DNA of 64,000 nt from Austropuccinia psidii (taxonomy: Eukaryota; Basidiomycota; Pucciniomycetes; Pucciniales; Sphaerophragmiaceae). A model generated the notes under the pieces. The model was not told the DNA's origin, made no database searches, and saw nothing but the letters and a program-made list of their open reading frames with translations. Positions 1 through 11,322 of the stretch are shown piece by piece (the first letter of the stretch is position 1; each line of letters begins with the position of its first letter). Both the position numbers and the translations under genes were made by a program. The DNA is taken from contig JALGQZ010000011.1 of assembly GCA_023105745.1 (NCBI GenBank), forward strand, positions 16,583,975 through 16,647,974, given 5' to 3'.

Positions 1-2235
1 CTGGGCACAATGAAGAAGTAGAAGTTGCAACTCCTGCAATCATTACTTGGCATAATGATAAATCAAGGATGGTTGGTTATCTTAGAGCATTGAATACCTA
101 CACTATTCCAGGTAGGTATCCAATCCCTAGAATTCATGAGACTTTGACTCAATGATCCAAAGCAAAATTCATCACTTCTATGGATGCCCTTAAAGTCTTT
201 AATCAGAATGTTTTTACACCTCATGCTAGGAAATTATTGAGAATGATTTCTCATTGTGGTGTTTATGAATACTTGAGGATGCCTTTTGGTATTATAAATG
301 CACCCTCTCATTATCAAAGAATGATTAATACCATTTTCCCACATGAATTATCAGAGGAATGGTTTATCATTTATAATGATGACATTATCATTTGTTCAGA
401 AACCTGGAAATTTCATTTGGAGAGACTTCCATTAGTACTTAAGAGGATTCTTCAAGTGAACATCAAAATATCTCTTAAAAAATGTAATTTTGGGTTTCAT
501 GAGTTGAAAGCTCTAGGAAGTGTAGTCTCAGGACTTAGCCTTGGTGTTGATAAAAACAACGTGGCTGGAGTCTTCCTGAAACAAATGCCCCAGAACAAAA
601 AAGAAATGATGTCTTTCTTAGGGTTTGCCAGTTATTACAGGAAACACCTCAAAGATTTCAAAATCCTTGCCAGATAATTGTACAGAATTTGTGCTCAACA
701 GACTGTCTTTGAGATGACACAGGAAAGGATTAAAGCATATGAAAATATCAAGTATGCCTTTACTAATGCACCATTACTATTGATTCCACACTGGAAACTT
801 CCTTTCAATCTGTATATTCATGCATGTGGTTAATGTCTAGGTGCAGCTCTTAATCAAGTTCAAATTGTCAATGACAAGCCTTATTAAGGTCCAATTTGCT
901 TTATCTCAAGACAAATTAAACCTACTGAGGCCAGATATGGAGCCAGCCAAATGGAGTGTCTCTTCCTTGTTTGGTCTCTAGGTAAACTTCATTATTATCT
1001 TGATGGTAGTGTATTTGAAGTAATTACTTATTGCAATGCAGTGAAATAGATTCTTAACATGAAAACTCCAAACAGACACATGTTAAGATGGAAGATTGCT
1101 ATACAGCAGTATATAGGCAATATGACCATTGTGCATAAATCTGGAAACATTCACAATAATGCTGATGGCTTAAGTAGATGGGCATTACCCAATACACTTG
1201 ACAATCCTTCCTATGCTCCTACAAGTGCAGAACCTCAGATTCTAATTGAAGGAATTAACATCACAGATGTGGGTACAGAATTCTTTGAAGAAGTTGGAGA
1301 AAGCTTTGAGAAAGATAAGAATTTTCATATTCTTACTTATCTACTTGATAAAGATTGAAAAGATTCAGCTTTGTCTAACTCTCTGGGTGATATTTGGAAG
1401 ACATCTTATGAAAATAAAAGATTCCATTTATTTGATGGTATCTTATATCATAGATCTAAACACACATGTGTCATAGTCTTATTTAGTAGATTATTCATCA
1501 ACACAATACTATTAGAATGCCATGATAACATTTATTCTGGAGATCTGTCTGAAGACAGAACAATGGAACTAATTAAGACATGTGCCTGGTGGCCATCTTG
1601 TAGAAAAGATGTCATTGAGTACTGTCATAGTTGTGATAGACGCCATAAAGCCAATAAAGCTACTGGTAAAAGATTTTGTTTAATGATTCATATCCAAGAG
1701 CCAAGTACCTCATGGGAAGTGGTTCATATGGATTGGGTAACTGCTTTACCACCTGTTGGTGATAAAAGCTACAATTCATGTCCTGTTATTGTAGACAGAT
1801 ATAGCAAAAATCAAATATTTTTACCATGTCATAAAGATGACACAGCTATTAATACAGCTCTTTTTATTTTGAACAGAGTCATATCCCAAACCGGTCTCTT
1901 TAAAAATATCATTACAATTACAACTGTCAGGAGAATTGGAAAACAAAAATCCAACTTTCCATTTCAGTCTAGTAAAGAATTACATTTCAAGTGACAAAGA
2001 ATTATTTCCTTTGAGAAATGAAACACCCTTAGAAGTACCCCCACTCGATCAAAGTGAGGAGAAAAAGTACTGAAAGTCTTGAAAGAAAGAAGACTTAGGG
2101 GGAAAATGCAAAAGAATACTTAGTAAGGTACAGGAATCAATAACATGCAGATGAATGGATTTTAGAAAGTAAAATACTTGTTTCCCACAAGTTTCTCAGA
2201 ATATTCAGACATGAGAGAAGACCAATTCCTCAATA
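1..2235 (+). pseudogene. Decayed Ty3/gypsy pol (RT, RNase H, integrase, chromodomain tail)
   Basis: This is the 3' part of a chromovirus-type pol; its 5' part lies outside the window. Translated pieces match, in order, the intact element at 50304-54578: the end of the RT palm with the [13 protein letters not shown] motif, RNase H, the integrase zinc finger and the first catalytic Asp (HMDWVT), then a C-terminal tail. Breaks seen: a TGA at 153-155; the RT active site reads YNDD at 372-383 instead of YIDD; stops near 675, 830, 885, 1047 and 1357; and an internal deletion near 1906-1917 that removes most of the integrase. It cannot encode a working polymerase. The 3' end is followed by an insertion (2266-3880), then a polypurine tract and an LTR starting at 4000, so the parts belong to one element. 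Assignment to Ty3/gypsy is firm. Confidence 0.93.
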
Positions 2236-2265
2236 AAAAGTTTTAATTGTGTGCTTTACATACTT

Positions 2266-3880
2266 TCACAACCACAAGGAATGACCCCCCCTCCATGGGT
2301 ATTGTGGCAATCCAGCCTGGAATCAAGTTGGGGCAAATTGGCCCCCTTTGGCCATAGCACCTCCCCCTGGCCTTTCATGGCCTCAGGCCATATCCTGCCA
2401 TCATTGGCCTTCCTGGCCAATTTCCATATCCCCAACCCCCAGGCCTCTATCTTTTTTTGGGCCTGGGGTGTCCTTTTGTCTCCTAGGGGGTTCTGGGCCC
2501 CCTCGCCACAACCATCATCATTGGGCCACCCCCTTTCATTAGGGGGTCTGGGGCCTAAATGGCCTTTTTGGGCCATTTAGGCCCCCTACGGCCTCTACTG
2601 CCCATGGGCCGTAATCCATGGCCCATGGTCTGTGGGCCAATCAGGCCCCTTTTGGCCTAATACCATGAGGCCAAAGGGGGCAGCCCACTAGCCCTCAAGG
2701 CCAGGTGGGTCCCAAACCACAATTAGACCCACCTGAGCCCAATTTTGGCCACATTAACCATGACACCAAGAATGGCCATAAACCACCCTAGGACCACTAA
2801 GGACCACATTTCAACCCATGGCCTCTGGTAGCCACCAGAGGCCACCAGATCAGCTCAGCTCAGTCCTTCCCCTCAACTTAAGGGTGATTCCTCCCATTCC
2901 TCCATGCACCCCATAGTCAAGGTTGCAGGAGTGGTGCATATATGTTATTATATACCATTATGCACCATTTTTGCTCAGCAATTCAATGGTGACACTTTCA
3001 GGAACAAATTCCATGATTCCAAATCAAGGTCCCAAAATTCAATGCCCATTTCAAAGGAGGACTCTTCAGCCCATCAGTCTGGCAATACATGGCGGCTATC
3101 AGAAGACTATTCAAGGACCCCAACCACCTGGCCCTGAAGGAGTTGGTTTGGCAGTTCAATTCAGAATTATTCAAAGGGCCATTCCTCAGGGGTATTACAT
3201 CACTTCAATCAGTTGTCAAGGCAGCAAGTACCTCAGCATCCCTTGGACAATTCAATTGGTTCATACAGGTAATACTCAAGTATCCTGTATGGCCTTGTCC
3301 CAATTGGGCTAATTCATTCCCACTGTGGCAATTCAGTCCCACAGTTCAGCTTTTAAGATGGCCAAAGCTTTATTGGCCCAATTCAAACAATACAGCTGGT
3401 GACTCACCTTCCAGGATCAGCCTTTCAGCTTTTCACATATACTGGCCACCTTTCAGCACCTGTGGACTTTTTCCCCAGTTAATTAATATATTGGATTTAT
3501 TTTTTTCTTTATTTTCCTTTTCATTTATGAAAGTGAATACTTATATTCCTAAGTAAGTCATTTGCACCTTTCTTCTTTGCCTGTCAGTGGATATTGGTGG
3601 TCATATCCTTTACTAATTCCATTTCCTTTTCTCGCAGGTTGAAACAGTGAATTGGGGATTCACTTGGTTTGCTTCTTGGCTTTTGGCTTTCTTATTTCTC
3701 TGGCCATTGGCTTCACTTACTCTTTCTTATCTTTGACATACTTGTCCTTAGTCTTACTCTTATTCTTCTTAAAGAAATTCATTCTGCTTTATCTCTTTTA
3801 TCCTTTTGGAGCCTTCCAAGTGAATTCTTGATTCCTGAGTGCCAGGCCACTCTTGTTTTCTGTCCAAGAGCCCCTGTGAC
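2266..3880. mobile_element. GC-rich insertion flanked by 8 bp direct repeats
   Basis: A block of about 1.6 kb, very rich in GGCC and CCCC words over its first 600 bases, interrupts the 3' untranslated part of the decayed retroelement. The octamer ACATACTT lies directly on both sides (2258-2265 and 3881-3888). Removing the block and one octamer restores a sequence that aligns well with the same part of the intact element (about 50210-50300), which supports a true insertion with an 8 bp target duplication. Eight bases is typical of hAT transposons, but the ends show only a weak (G)TCACA similarity and no transposase is visible. Open frames on both strands at 2251-2580 look like composition artefacts. 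The class is unresolved. Confidence 0.7.
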
Positions 3881-3983
3881 ACATACTTAGAAACTATAAG
3901 TAGAAAGGTTAGACAGTGGTTTATACCCCCCCCCCCAAATAAATTGGGGGTATACTACAAAGGAAAAATTGTGGTACAATTTC

Positions 3984-3999
3984 TTTTGGTGGTAGGGAA
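3984..3999 (+). other. Polypurine tract of the decayed Ty3 element
   Basis: TTTTGGTGGTAGGGAA abuts the LTR start (TGTGAGCC at 4000). The intact element has nearly the same tract next to its 3' LTR (minus strand, 50187-50204). This is the plus-strand primer site in reverse transcription. Confidence 0.8.
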
Positions 4000-6151
4000 T
4001 GTGAGCCTTTGAGGTATATATGACATATCCATAAGGCCACAAATAGCTTTTTATACAGTTTATTCAGTCGTGAATAGTTTTTTCAATTGAATTTAAAATG
4101 AAAAAAAAAATTATAACTTTTTTTTGGATAAACAAAGTTATAATTATTATGTTGATTTTAGATTCTACACCAAAAATAACCTAGGGTACACCCATAGGTT
4201 TTTATACCCAAAAATGATTATTTCTTATGTTATTAGAAGATTTAAGAATCTCGCAGTACAATTGCAACTTTTTTAACATTTTTTGAAATTTTTAAAGTTA
4301 AGCTTAAATAAGCTTAAATTAAAAGTTGCATAAGATTTATGCAAACATACCAACATTTTAGTTAAAATTAAGGTGTTGTGTATATTTACTGAATTGGCTA
4401 AGTATTTGCAATACAGGATGTAAATCCTTCTTGGGCTCAATTCAAAAGGGTTTAAGGCCATAGTATGGCTTTAAATAAATAGAAGGGCAAAATCCACGCA
4501 AAAAGGTGGGACAAAGGAAAAAAACCAAACAGCACTGGGGTACCCAACATTTTGGATCTGCAAGGATTCAATTAAGGGTGTCCATCTGTATTGGACAGTT
4601 TCCAACCTTATTAAAGCTGTAAGATTAGACTTTGATCCAACCTTAAAGTTACAACTGGTTTCATCCCAATTTAGACAGGAATTTCAAGCTTCCAAAGGGC
4701 AAATCCCAATATGCAAGATTGAAATTAATGTTTTGAGAACTGTAAAAGCTTAATGAAGCTTAAAAATTTTAAATTAGCTTAAACTTTTAAATTTACAAGC
4801 AGCAAAACCTTATCAAAAGTTAAGTTTTGGTGTGTATTGCTATTTTATGTGGAAAAATAGTAATAACTTCAAAAATTCATGAAAAATCCAATTTGTAATG
4901 GGGATGTTCCTGAAATTTACACACAGCTGGAAACTTGATATTATCAGTGTATACTTGAGATTTTAAGTGTCCTTTATAAATAGGCTTTAGTGGTAAGTAG
5001 CCTGAAAATTTACTTTTTTAACTATACTTAAAATAAATTAAGAATTCTTTAAAAATTGAGGTTGAGAGATTTTTGCTTCAAACTCTACTTTGAAGTTTTT
5101 CATGCGATGAACTTGAATATAAATAAGCTTATCTTATATTAAAACTTAAAATAATTAATACAAATGAATATTAAAGTTACTTGGAGTTAATAGTAACACT
5201 GCTAACTTTAAATTGGAATTAAAAGTAAGTTACCTTAAGTTAAGAACCTTGTTTTTAAGCATGGTATTTCAGTTTTGACCTGAGAACGCCCCTATATCCA
5301 TTATCAATCATGAGAGATGCTCTACAGACATAAAACAAGTCTATTAATCACTGTTTTTTTCCATAATTCATTTTCAATCCAATTATATTAGACATTCAAA
5401 CAGGTAAAGCTTCATTACATATATAATCTTATTATTGAAGTAATCCTTAAGCTATCTTATTCTTTATTAATCTTAAATTAAAGAATTCAGATTGTTCTTT
5501 TAATCACCAATAATATATTTCATTTTATAAAAATTATCATCTTAAATATCTTTCAAAATCCATAAGTTCCTCTTAAAAACCCTTTAAATCATATTTTTAC
5601 TATAAAAAGGTTTTTTATCTTTTAAAATATTTATTTTTGGATTTTGTTTAACCTATAATCATTATTTAATATAATAACTGTTGTATTTACCTTGTTGTAT
5701 TAAATATGTATTGTAAGTAAGTTTTTCTCTGAAGTTCGATATTTTCTTATCTATTATTAGTTTTTTTATATAGAATTTCCCTATAAGAATTATTTCTGCA
5801 CAGCGTTTGTGATAATTCTTTTATAAATAATATTTATATCATTTATAAGTGCTTAAATATTTATATTTTCCATGTGTAATTGTCTCATTGAGAGATTTAA
5901 ACTTCTTATTGTTATAATTTTCAATAACTATATCAATAATAGAATAATTCTAATTTATTCTGATTATTAAGATTCTTTTATTATTAAATTATTTAATAAT
6001 AATTAAATTTCTTCTTTCAATATAATTTTTTTCAATAATCATATATATTTGTGGTTGTAATATTTTATTATATTATATTTTTCTACTGAGGACAGTCAAA
6101 GTACCCTTGATATTGTTACTATTATCAGGAGTTTCATAGACAAACCTTACA
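4000..6151 (+). repeat. 3' LTR of the decayed Ty3 element (family A)
   Basis: Starts TGTGAGCCTTTGAGG and ends AAACCTTACA, so it has TG..CA ends, and it sits directly after the polypurine tract. Its length of 2152 bp is close to the 2028 bp LTRs of the intact element, whose ends (TGTGAGCCTTTGAG..AAACCTTACA) are the same, so the two belong to related subfamilies. Further copies lie at 13135-14711 (inverted) and 14761-16842. A TATA-like box is at 4975. No coding sequence. Confidence 0.88.
4975..4984 (+). promoter_or_regulatory. TATA box of LTR family A
   Basis: TATAAATAGG lies about 975 bp into the LTR. The intact element has TATAAATAG at a comparable interior position of its LTR, which suggests this marks the end of U3. 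Confidence 0.55.
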
Positions 6152-7315
6152 GTGACAAAGCTAACAGTTATGAAAGATGCTTTCATTCACTTATGGGGTG
6201 GTTCAAGGGTAAAAATTATTATAAGAGTTACAAAAAATGATTTTAATTATTTTTCACGTGATTAAAAGGTTTCAAATGATAAGAAATGGGTGGTTGGAAT
6301 CTCTTATTGATTGGTTTAACAGTGTTTAAACTATTTATAAAAGGAAAAGATTTTAACATCAAGAGAAAAGAGAGGCAAAGAAGATATTCTTTTATAGCCA
6401 CTAATTTTCTTACTCCAAAAGTAAAATTGACTCTTGTCAGTCGTGAAAAAGAATTTGACAACAGAAAAGCCAATGATGGCATCATTGAACCCTTTTTTAG
6501 ACCAAAAAAGGGCTGATTTTAGCAATTTTTTGCTATTTTCAGCCATTTTAGACCCTTAACTCAGCCATTGCTATAGTAATACCTGGTTTTAAGCCTTCAC
6601 TACACATCATAATGTGTGTAAGAGACAACAAAACCAGTTGAAACTGTTTTTACAATGATTGTTTTATCCTAAGGGTAATTTTACCGTCTTGGCAACAGTT
6701 AAAGCTGCCCTGGTTGGTATTAAAATCTCATCATCAATTGAGACACAGACCCTGTGACTCAATTCCACGCCAAAAGTAATGAACCTTTTCAAGGATCTCA
6801 ACATCCCACACCTGTCAGCAAGGAATTTCAGGGCTGGCTCTCCTTTAGAGCCAAGATTTGTTTCCCCCCCCAGGATCAATCTTTCCAATTTATTTTTTAT
6901 TTAATTCCTCATCATGTATTATACTTATAATTTACATATGTAATTTAATTGAGCTTTTACAGTAAACTACTGTAATAATTGATACCTCATATGTAAATTA
7001 AAGTTCACTTATGTAATACATGCATACATTTTGACATTTAAATTGAAAATACTTCAATTCCTCATAGCTTCTAAACTACACACAACACCTCAATTTTAAC
7101 CCAAAAATTGATGGTTAACACCTCATGTGATGTGAATTAAAATAAGGTTTTGAGGATTTTCAACTTTTGTACAAAAAATAGCAAAAATGTAATTTTAGCT
7201 TATTTACAGTTGAGTTACAGAAAGGTGACCCCACCTTATTTTTTATCAGGAGTCCAATGGTGAGATAATTTTCATATGTTTATGTTTTGGATACAAAGTG
7301 AGGATAATCTTTTAT
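6152..7315 (-). repeat. LTR-like repeat family B, copy 1, left part
   Basis: Similar by eye to 26880-27900, 33810-34422 plus 41874-44455, and (inverted) about 44510-45900. All complete right ends read GGCTCACA, the reverse complement of an LTR start (TGTGAGCC), so these are probably LTRs lying in minus orientation. The right part of this copy resumes at 12303 after the MULE insertion. The left border is lost where the family A LTR ends. Open frames in it are on both strands and are not conserved as genes. Confidence 0.7.
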
Positions 7316-7425
7316 GTGTGTTGGTAAACACACGTAAGCTTTCAGTAAAAACACGTAAGCCCTTATGCGTTTTTACTAAAAACTTACGTGTGTTTACCAA
7401 TTTATGGTAAAAACATGTAAGTGAC
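7316..7425 (+). repeat. Left terminal inverted repeat of the MULE
   Basis: Begins GTGTGTTGGTAAACACACG. Within about 110 bases the words ACACGTAAG and CTTACGTGTG alternate, giving a self-complementary terminal region. It matches the reverse complement of 12195-12302. Confidence 0.85.
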
Positions 7426-7589
7426 CTTAATTTTCAAAAAAAATTCCTCAGGCTCAGTTTTGAGGATTTTTTTTGCCATATTTGTCCCGACTTGGCATAT
7501 CAATAAGCACAAATTTTTTCAAAAAAATTTTTTTGCCAAATTTCACCAATTTGGCCAATATGCCAAAATGGCATATTTTTTTCAAAAAT

Positions 7590-7925
7590 TCATTTAAAAT
7601 CTTCCCACTTATGAATTTCCTTAATTTTCTTTTAAAAATTAAGGGTTCAATTTGAAGAATAAAGCACCAGAATCCCATAATTTTGGGAATTTTTTTGGGT
7701 GGGACAAGTGAAGGCGCAAAAAGGGTTTTTTTTTCAAATGTTTTTTCCTGTCATTGTAATATGCCTATTTTTAAAAAGTGAATTTAATAACTTCCCACTT
7801 ATGAACTTCCTTCATTTTTGTTTAAATTAAAGGGTTCAATCTGGACAATAAAGAACCAAAAGCTCATGAATTGGGAAAATTTTTTGGGTGGGACAACAAG
7901 TGAAGGTGCAATGTGTGTTTTTTTT
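7590..7925. repeat. Direct repeat inside the MULE left arm
   Basis: The stretch near 7600-7730 (CTTCCCACTTATGAATTTCC to the TTTTTTTGGGTGGGACAA word) recurs near 7790-7920 with moderate divergence. A relative of the same left-arm sequence occurs at 32395-32740. It is non-coding; the overlapping short ORFs on both strands are not genes. Confidence 0.7.
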
Positions 7926-8099
7926 CTTGTGTGTAATATGACTATTTTCAAATACAAAAGTTCCACATGTTTGATAAAAACGGAGACTGAGGTGGGATTT
8001 AAGCAATAAATATGACTGAGGAGGGGGATAATTGGCATAAATTGTATATACAAAAATCATTCAATCAGAATCAACCTCCAAAATAGTGGGTTTTTTCTG

Positions 8100-8681
8100 A
8101 GAGGGGGGAGGAAGATTGGACAAATACAACATTCTGTGTTTCTTAAATTTATCAGCCCACCCCAGGGCTTGTTTTTGGGCATTAATCTCCCAGTTCACAG
8201 TAATGGGGGGACTGGATAAACTTTAGAAATGATGATGTCCAAAGGAACAAAATGAGCACAACTATTCAAGAAGCAGATGAAAATGGGGGGTTATCATTTG
8301 GAGGACAGAAATAAGGGAAAAAAGAAAATTATTGGGCTGTGGAATAAAAGAAAACTTGTCTTTTATACTTTTTTGCAATTGGATCCCCCATGTCAGGCAT
8401 GGACATCCACTTGCTTTTTGGAGCCTGGCCAACATCTTCATACCACTCAATTCTTTCCAAACAAGAGGATACTGAGGGAATTAAGGTGTTCATGGCTTCA
8501 TAAAGGTCTTGATTTTGGTTAATTATTCATCCAAGTCACCTCTGACATCAGCCCATTGATCTTGAGTCTTGTAAATGAAGTGGGATACTGTTCTGTAGCC
8601 ACAGTTTCCATCACCCTGGACATTGATGGCCTTGAAGGTGTATTTCAATATAAACTTGGGCAAGTCTTCTGAGCCAGTTAT
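8100..8681 (-). pseudogene. OTU-type cysteine protease exon of the MULE
   Basis: After an intron, the minus-strand exon reads from 8681 with the motif QGDGNCGYRTVSHFIY, the Asp-Gly-Asn-Cys signature around the catalytic Cys of OTU (ovarian tumour) proteases. The frame ends at a TAA at 8523. Domain-like sequence continues in other frames down to about 8100 and includes an HFVPLDI stretch that could hold the catalytic His, so frameshifts have broken the exon. OTU-like domains fused to MULE transposases are known in several eukaryotes; their role in transposition is not settled. The family is recognised from the motif only; the downstream limit is approximate. Confidence 0.72.
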
Positions 8682-8760
8682 CTGATAAAATAAGGTCAAA
8701 GAATAAATAAATATCAAAAGAAACAAGAGAAATATATATCAAAAATAATAAGAAACTCAC
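8682..8760 (-). other. Intron in the MULE transposase gene
   Basis: On the minus strand it starts GTGAGTTTC and ends TTTTATCAG, 79 bp. Removing it joins the zinc-binding segment ending TSDECSKLF to ITGSEDLPKF of the OTU exon. Confidence 0.75.
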
Positions 8761-9441
8761 AAACAGCTTGGAGCATTCATCACTTGTGTGATAATTGCTT
8801 TGACAATGCTCACAGGTCAAGTCAATTGCATCATGGATATGTAAACTGGTGGAAGGCTTGTGTGACTTTCTTTGTGAGGTTTTGTTTCCACTTGCCAATC
8901 TTCTGGACCCTCTAAGAGTTACTTCTGATTTATTTAATTCAGTTGCTGAGGGTAGTGAATCTGATGAACTGATGGATTTAGATAATGAGTCCTCAGAATC
9001 TTCAGAATCTTCAGATGAGTCCACTTCCATAATTGGAGAGGGGACATTTGACTGGGATCTTGATGTTGTTGTGCTGGTCACTTTTGATGGGGGTCTTCCT
9101 CTTCTCTTGGATTGACTTTCAATAATTTCAAATCTTTAAGGTTCTCTTTTGTTTTGATTTTTGTTTTTATTCTTGGCTCCTCGGGGTCTTCCACAGATAT
9201 TCTTGCATTCTAGAGGGTCTTCATAATATTGATCATCCTCTTGACTCTTGGGAATTTGATCAAATGGGAATTTTCCAGTCAAAACATCTTGAAAATGTTG
9301 AGGTATTGGAGTGATTTCTGCCATTGTTCTTTGAAACAGGTCTTCCCCAATGTCTTCAAATATTTTCTTGGCTTCATTCTTTCTTTCTTTTTCAACACTT
9401 TGATCATCACCTTGAAAACCAGCCTTAGAAGAATATGACAA
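8761..9441 (-). pseudogene. MULE transposase linker: acidic/Ser-rich region and Cys/His segment
   Basis: Two blocks in one frame: 9441-9136, containing NICGRPRGAKNKNKNQNK, then 9118-8761 with a GRPPSK AT-hook-like word, a Ser/Asp/Glu-rich stretch (SSEDSEDSEDS) and a CEHCQSNYHTSDEC segment with possible zinc ligands. They are separated by a single in-frame TAA near 9138, which I read as a nonsense mutation because the frame continues directly. The upstream block probably follows an intron ending near 9430. GRP-type AT-hooks between transposase and OTU modules would fit DNA binding, but this is inference. Confidence 0.6.
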
Positions 9442-9480
9442 ATAAAATGAGTTGATAAGAAAAAAAATAATAAGAAGAAA

Positions 9481-9785
9481 TTAAAAAACCCTCACAGGCA
9501 AATTCAAATGCCATTGAGGATGGAAGTCTGATAATTCAAGCCTTTGGCGCTTGGCAAATGCCTTTTGGGTCTTATGCTTGCAAGGAATGCCCTTATAATT
9601 GTTGTATTTGTTGGTGCATTTTTCATTTGGAGGAAATTTTGTTTTGAAATTTTCAAAGGAAATCTGAAGAGCATATTGAGACACCTTGCCATTGAGGGCA
9701 AAGATGTGTGGAGAAAAATTCTTGACATGGAAAATCATTTCTTTGGAGATTCTGTTTATAATTTCAATGAATTGTTTTCTTAATT
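9481..9785 (-). pseudogene. MULE SWIM zinc-finger segment
   Basis: The minus-strand translation ends with KCTNKYNNYKGIPCKHKTQ, the Cys..GIPCKH pattern of SWIM zinc fingers, which commonly follow the DDE core in MULE and FAR1-type transposases. Upstream it continues into duplicated sequence (see 9724-10840). Downstream the coding sequence probably reaches a donor GTGAGG just before the stop at 9481. Confidence 0.75.
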
Positions 9786-10840
9786 CGATGTGGAGAGCCT
9801 TAAATACCTCCAGGAGGGTACCAGTGGACTTTCGGAGCCAAAGTTTAACCATGGCATGGGTACCTTCAACTCTGGAGGTGGAGCCCACACCCAGGTGGAA
9901 ATGATGGTTGTTCTAGGCTGGCACATAATACTACTTTAGAGGAAGCCAGGTATTTTCCAAATATTGAAATACTTCATTATTTTTGACTTGCTTTTGAAAC
10001 TTCTTCCACTTGTCTTTGGAAGACTTTTCAGTGTATGAATACATAACCTGAGAAATGAATCCCAAATTCATTAATATAAACAATTATAAGAAAAAATTGA
10101 AATAAATTCAAAGATAAAATTATATTACTTGATTCCAAAGGCCCATAAAATTTGCAAAATAAGTTCCATGAACAATTTTCTTCATGCAATGAGAATACAC
10201 ATCTTTAATGATGTGCCAAATGAATAAAAATGACTTTGAAGTCTTGGAAGAGCTTATTAAGAGATTTATTCAAGGCCAGACATGGACAATCATTTCTTTG
10301 GAGATTCTGTTGATAATTTCAATAAATTGTTTTCTGAATGCCATGTGGAGAGCCTTGACTACCTCCAGGAGAGTACCAGTGGACTTTTGGAGCCAAAGTT
10401 TAACCATGGCATGGGCACCTTCAGCTCTGGAGGTGGAGCCCACACCCAGGTGGCAATGGTGGTTGGTCCAGGCTGGCACATAATACTCCTTTAGAGGAAG
10501 CCAGGTATTTTCCAAATACTGCAAGACCTCAGGATTTTTAACTTGCTTTTGAAGCTTCTTCCAGTTGTCTTTGAAAGACCTTTCAGTGGGTGAATACATA
10601 AGCTGAGAAAAGAATCCCAAAGTCATTAATAAAGAAAATAATAAGAAAAAAAGTGAAATAAAATGAAATAAAGTGAAGAAGTATATTACTTGATTCCAAA
10701 GGCCCATAAAATTTTCAAAATCAGTTCCATGACCAATTTTCTTCATGCAATGTGCAGATACATCCTCGTTTATGTGCCAAATGCATAGCATGACTTTGGA
10801 GTCTGGGAAGAGCTTCTTAATAGAGTTTTTCAAGGCCAGA
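9724..10840. repeat. 555 bp tandem duplication inside the transposase gene
   Basis: Bases 9724-10278 and 10279-10840 are two copies of one unit, each beginning GACATGG and ending CAAGGCCAGA. Each contains the same part of the transposase (from the DLALKNS region to KEMI.HV) and the same intron. The copies are clearly diverged by substitutions and small indels, so the event is old. It disrupts the gene, since the second copy of the DDE segment is inserted before the SWIM exon. Confidence 0.88.
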
Positions 10841-11313
10841 TCCCTGTCAATAACAATAACTGGAGGGAGAACAAGATTGGTGTTGTTGAGGACCTTTTCA
10901 ATGTATTGATTTAATTCCCAAGTATATGAAGTTTCATTTTCAATCTTCATCAAACAAAAAGCCCCAGAAAAGGTCTTATTTGTTGAGCTGAATCCAACAA
11001 TATGAAAACGGGGCATTTTGTACTTATTGGTTTTATAAGTACAATCCATAAGAATGACATGAGGAAAGCCATGAAGAAGTTTTATGGCCAGGGGGTGAGT
11101 AAAAAATAAGGAGGTAATGTGTCCCTCAGAATCCCTTGCAGAGGACCAAACAAAATTTTCTTCTTTGAGAGTGTCAATAAGAGCATCAATGGGCCTTCTG
11201 CCTTGCAGTTTGTCTTTCTTGATTTTCTTTACTTGGTTATAAATGTCTTGAGGGATTACAGGCCTGTCAGACCCCCTCTGGCTGAATAATTGGGCCTGAA
11301 TTTGCCTTGGCAT
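10270..11313 (-). pseudogene. MULE DDE transposase core
   Basis: Counting from Met at 11313, the translation contains HVILMDCTYKTNKYKMP (Asp90), VIVIDRDLALKNS (Asp156) and CIWHINED (C177..H180), the pattern of the MULE transposase domain. An 87 bp intron (10603-10689 on the minus strand: GTAATATAC to TTCTCAG) happens to be in frame, so a naive translation reads 29 spurious hydrophobic codons after LWNQ before LMYSPTE. The frame upstream of Met is also coding but is cut by a TAA at 11320-11322. At its 3' end it runs into the tandem duplication. The protein would cut and join transposon ends in the nucleus; this copy cannot make it whole. Confidence 0.88.
10603..10689 (-). other. In-frame 87 bp intron of the transposase
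   Basis: Donor GTAATATAC and acceptor TTCTCAG on the minus strand; the length is a multiple of three and there is no stop inside. The paralogous unit at about 10047-10130 carries a diverged version of the same intron. Confidence 0.75.
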
Positions 11314-11322
11314 GAGCAGTTA

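Noticed and set aside
2251..2580. Overlapping Trp/Pro-rich ORFs on both strands
   Set aside because: They reflect GGCC/CCCC-rich composition inside an insertion; no domain, and open on both strands.
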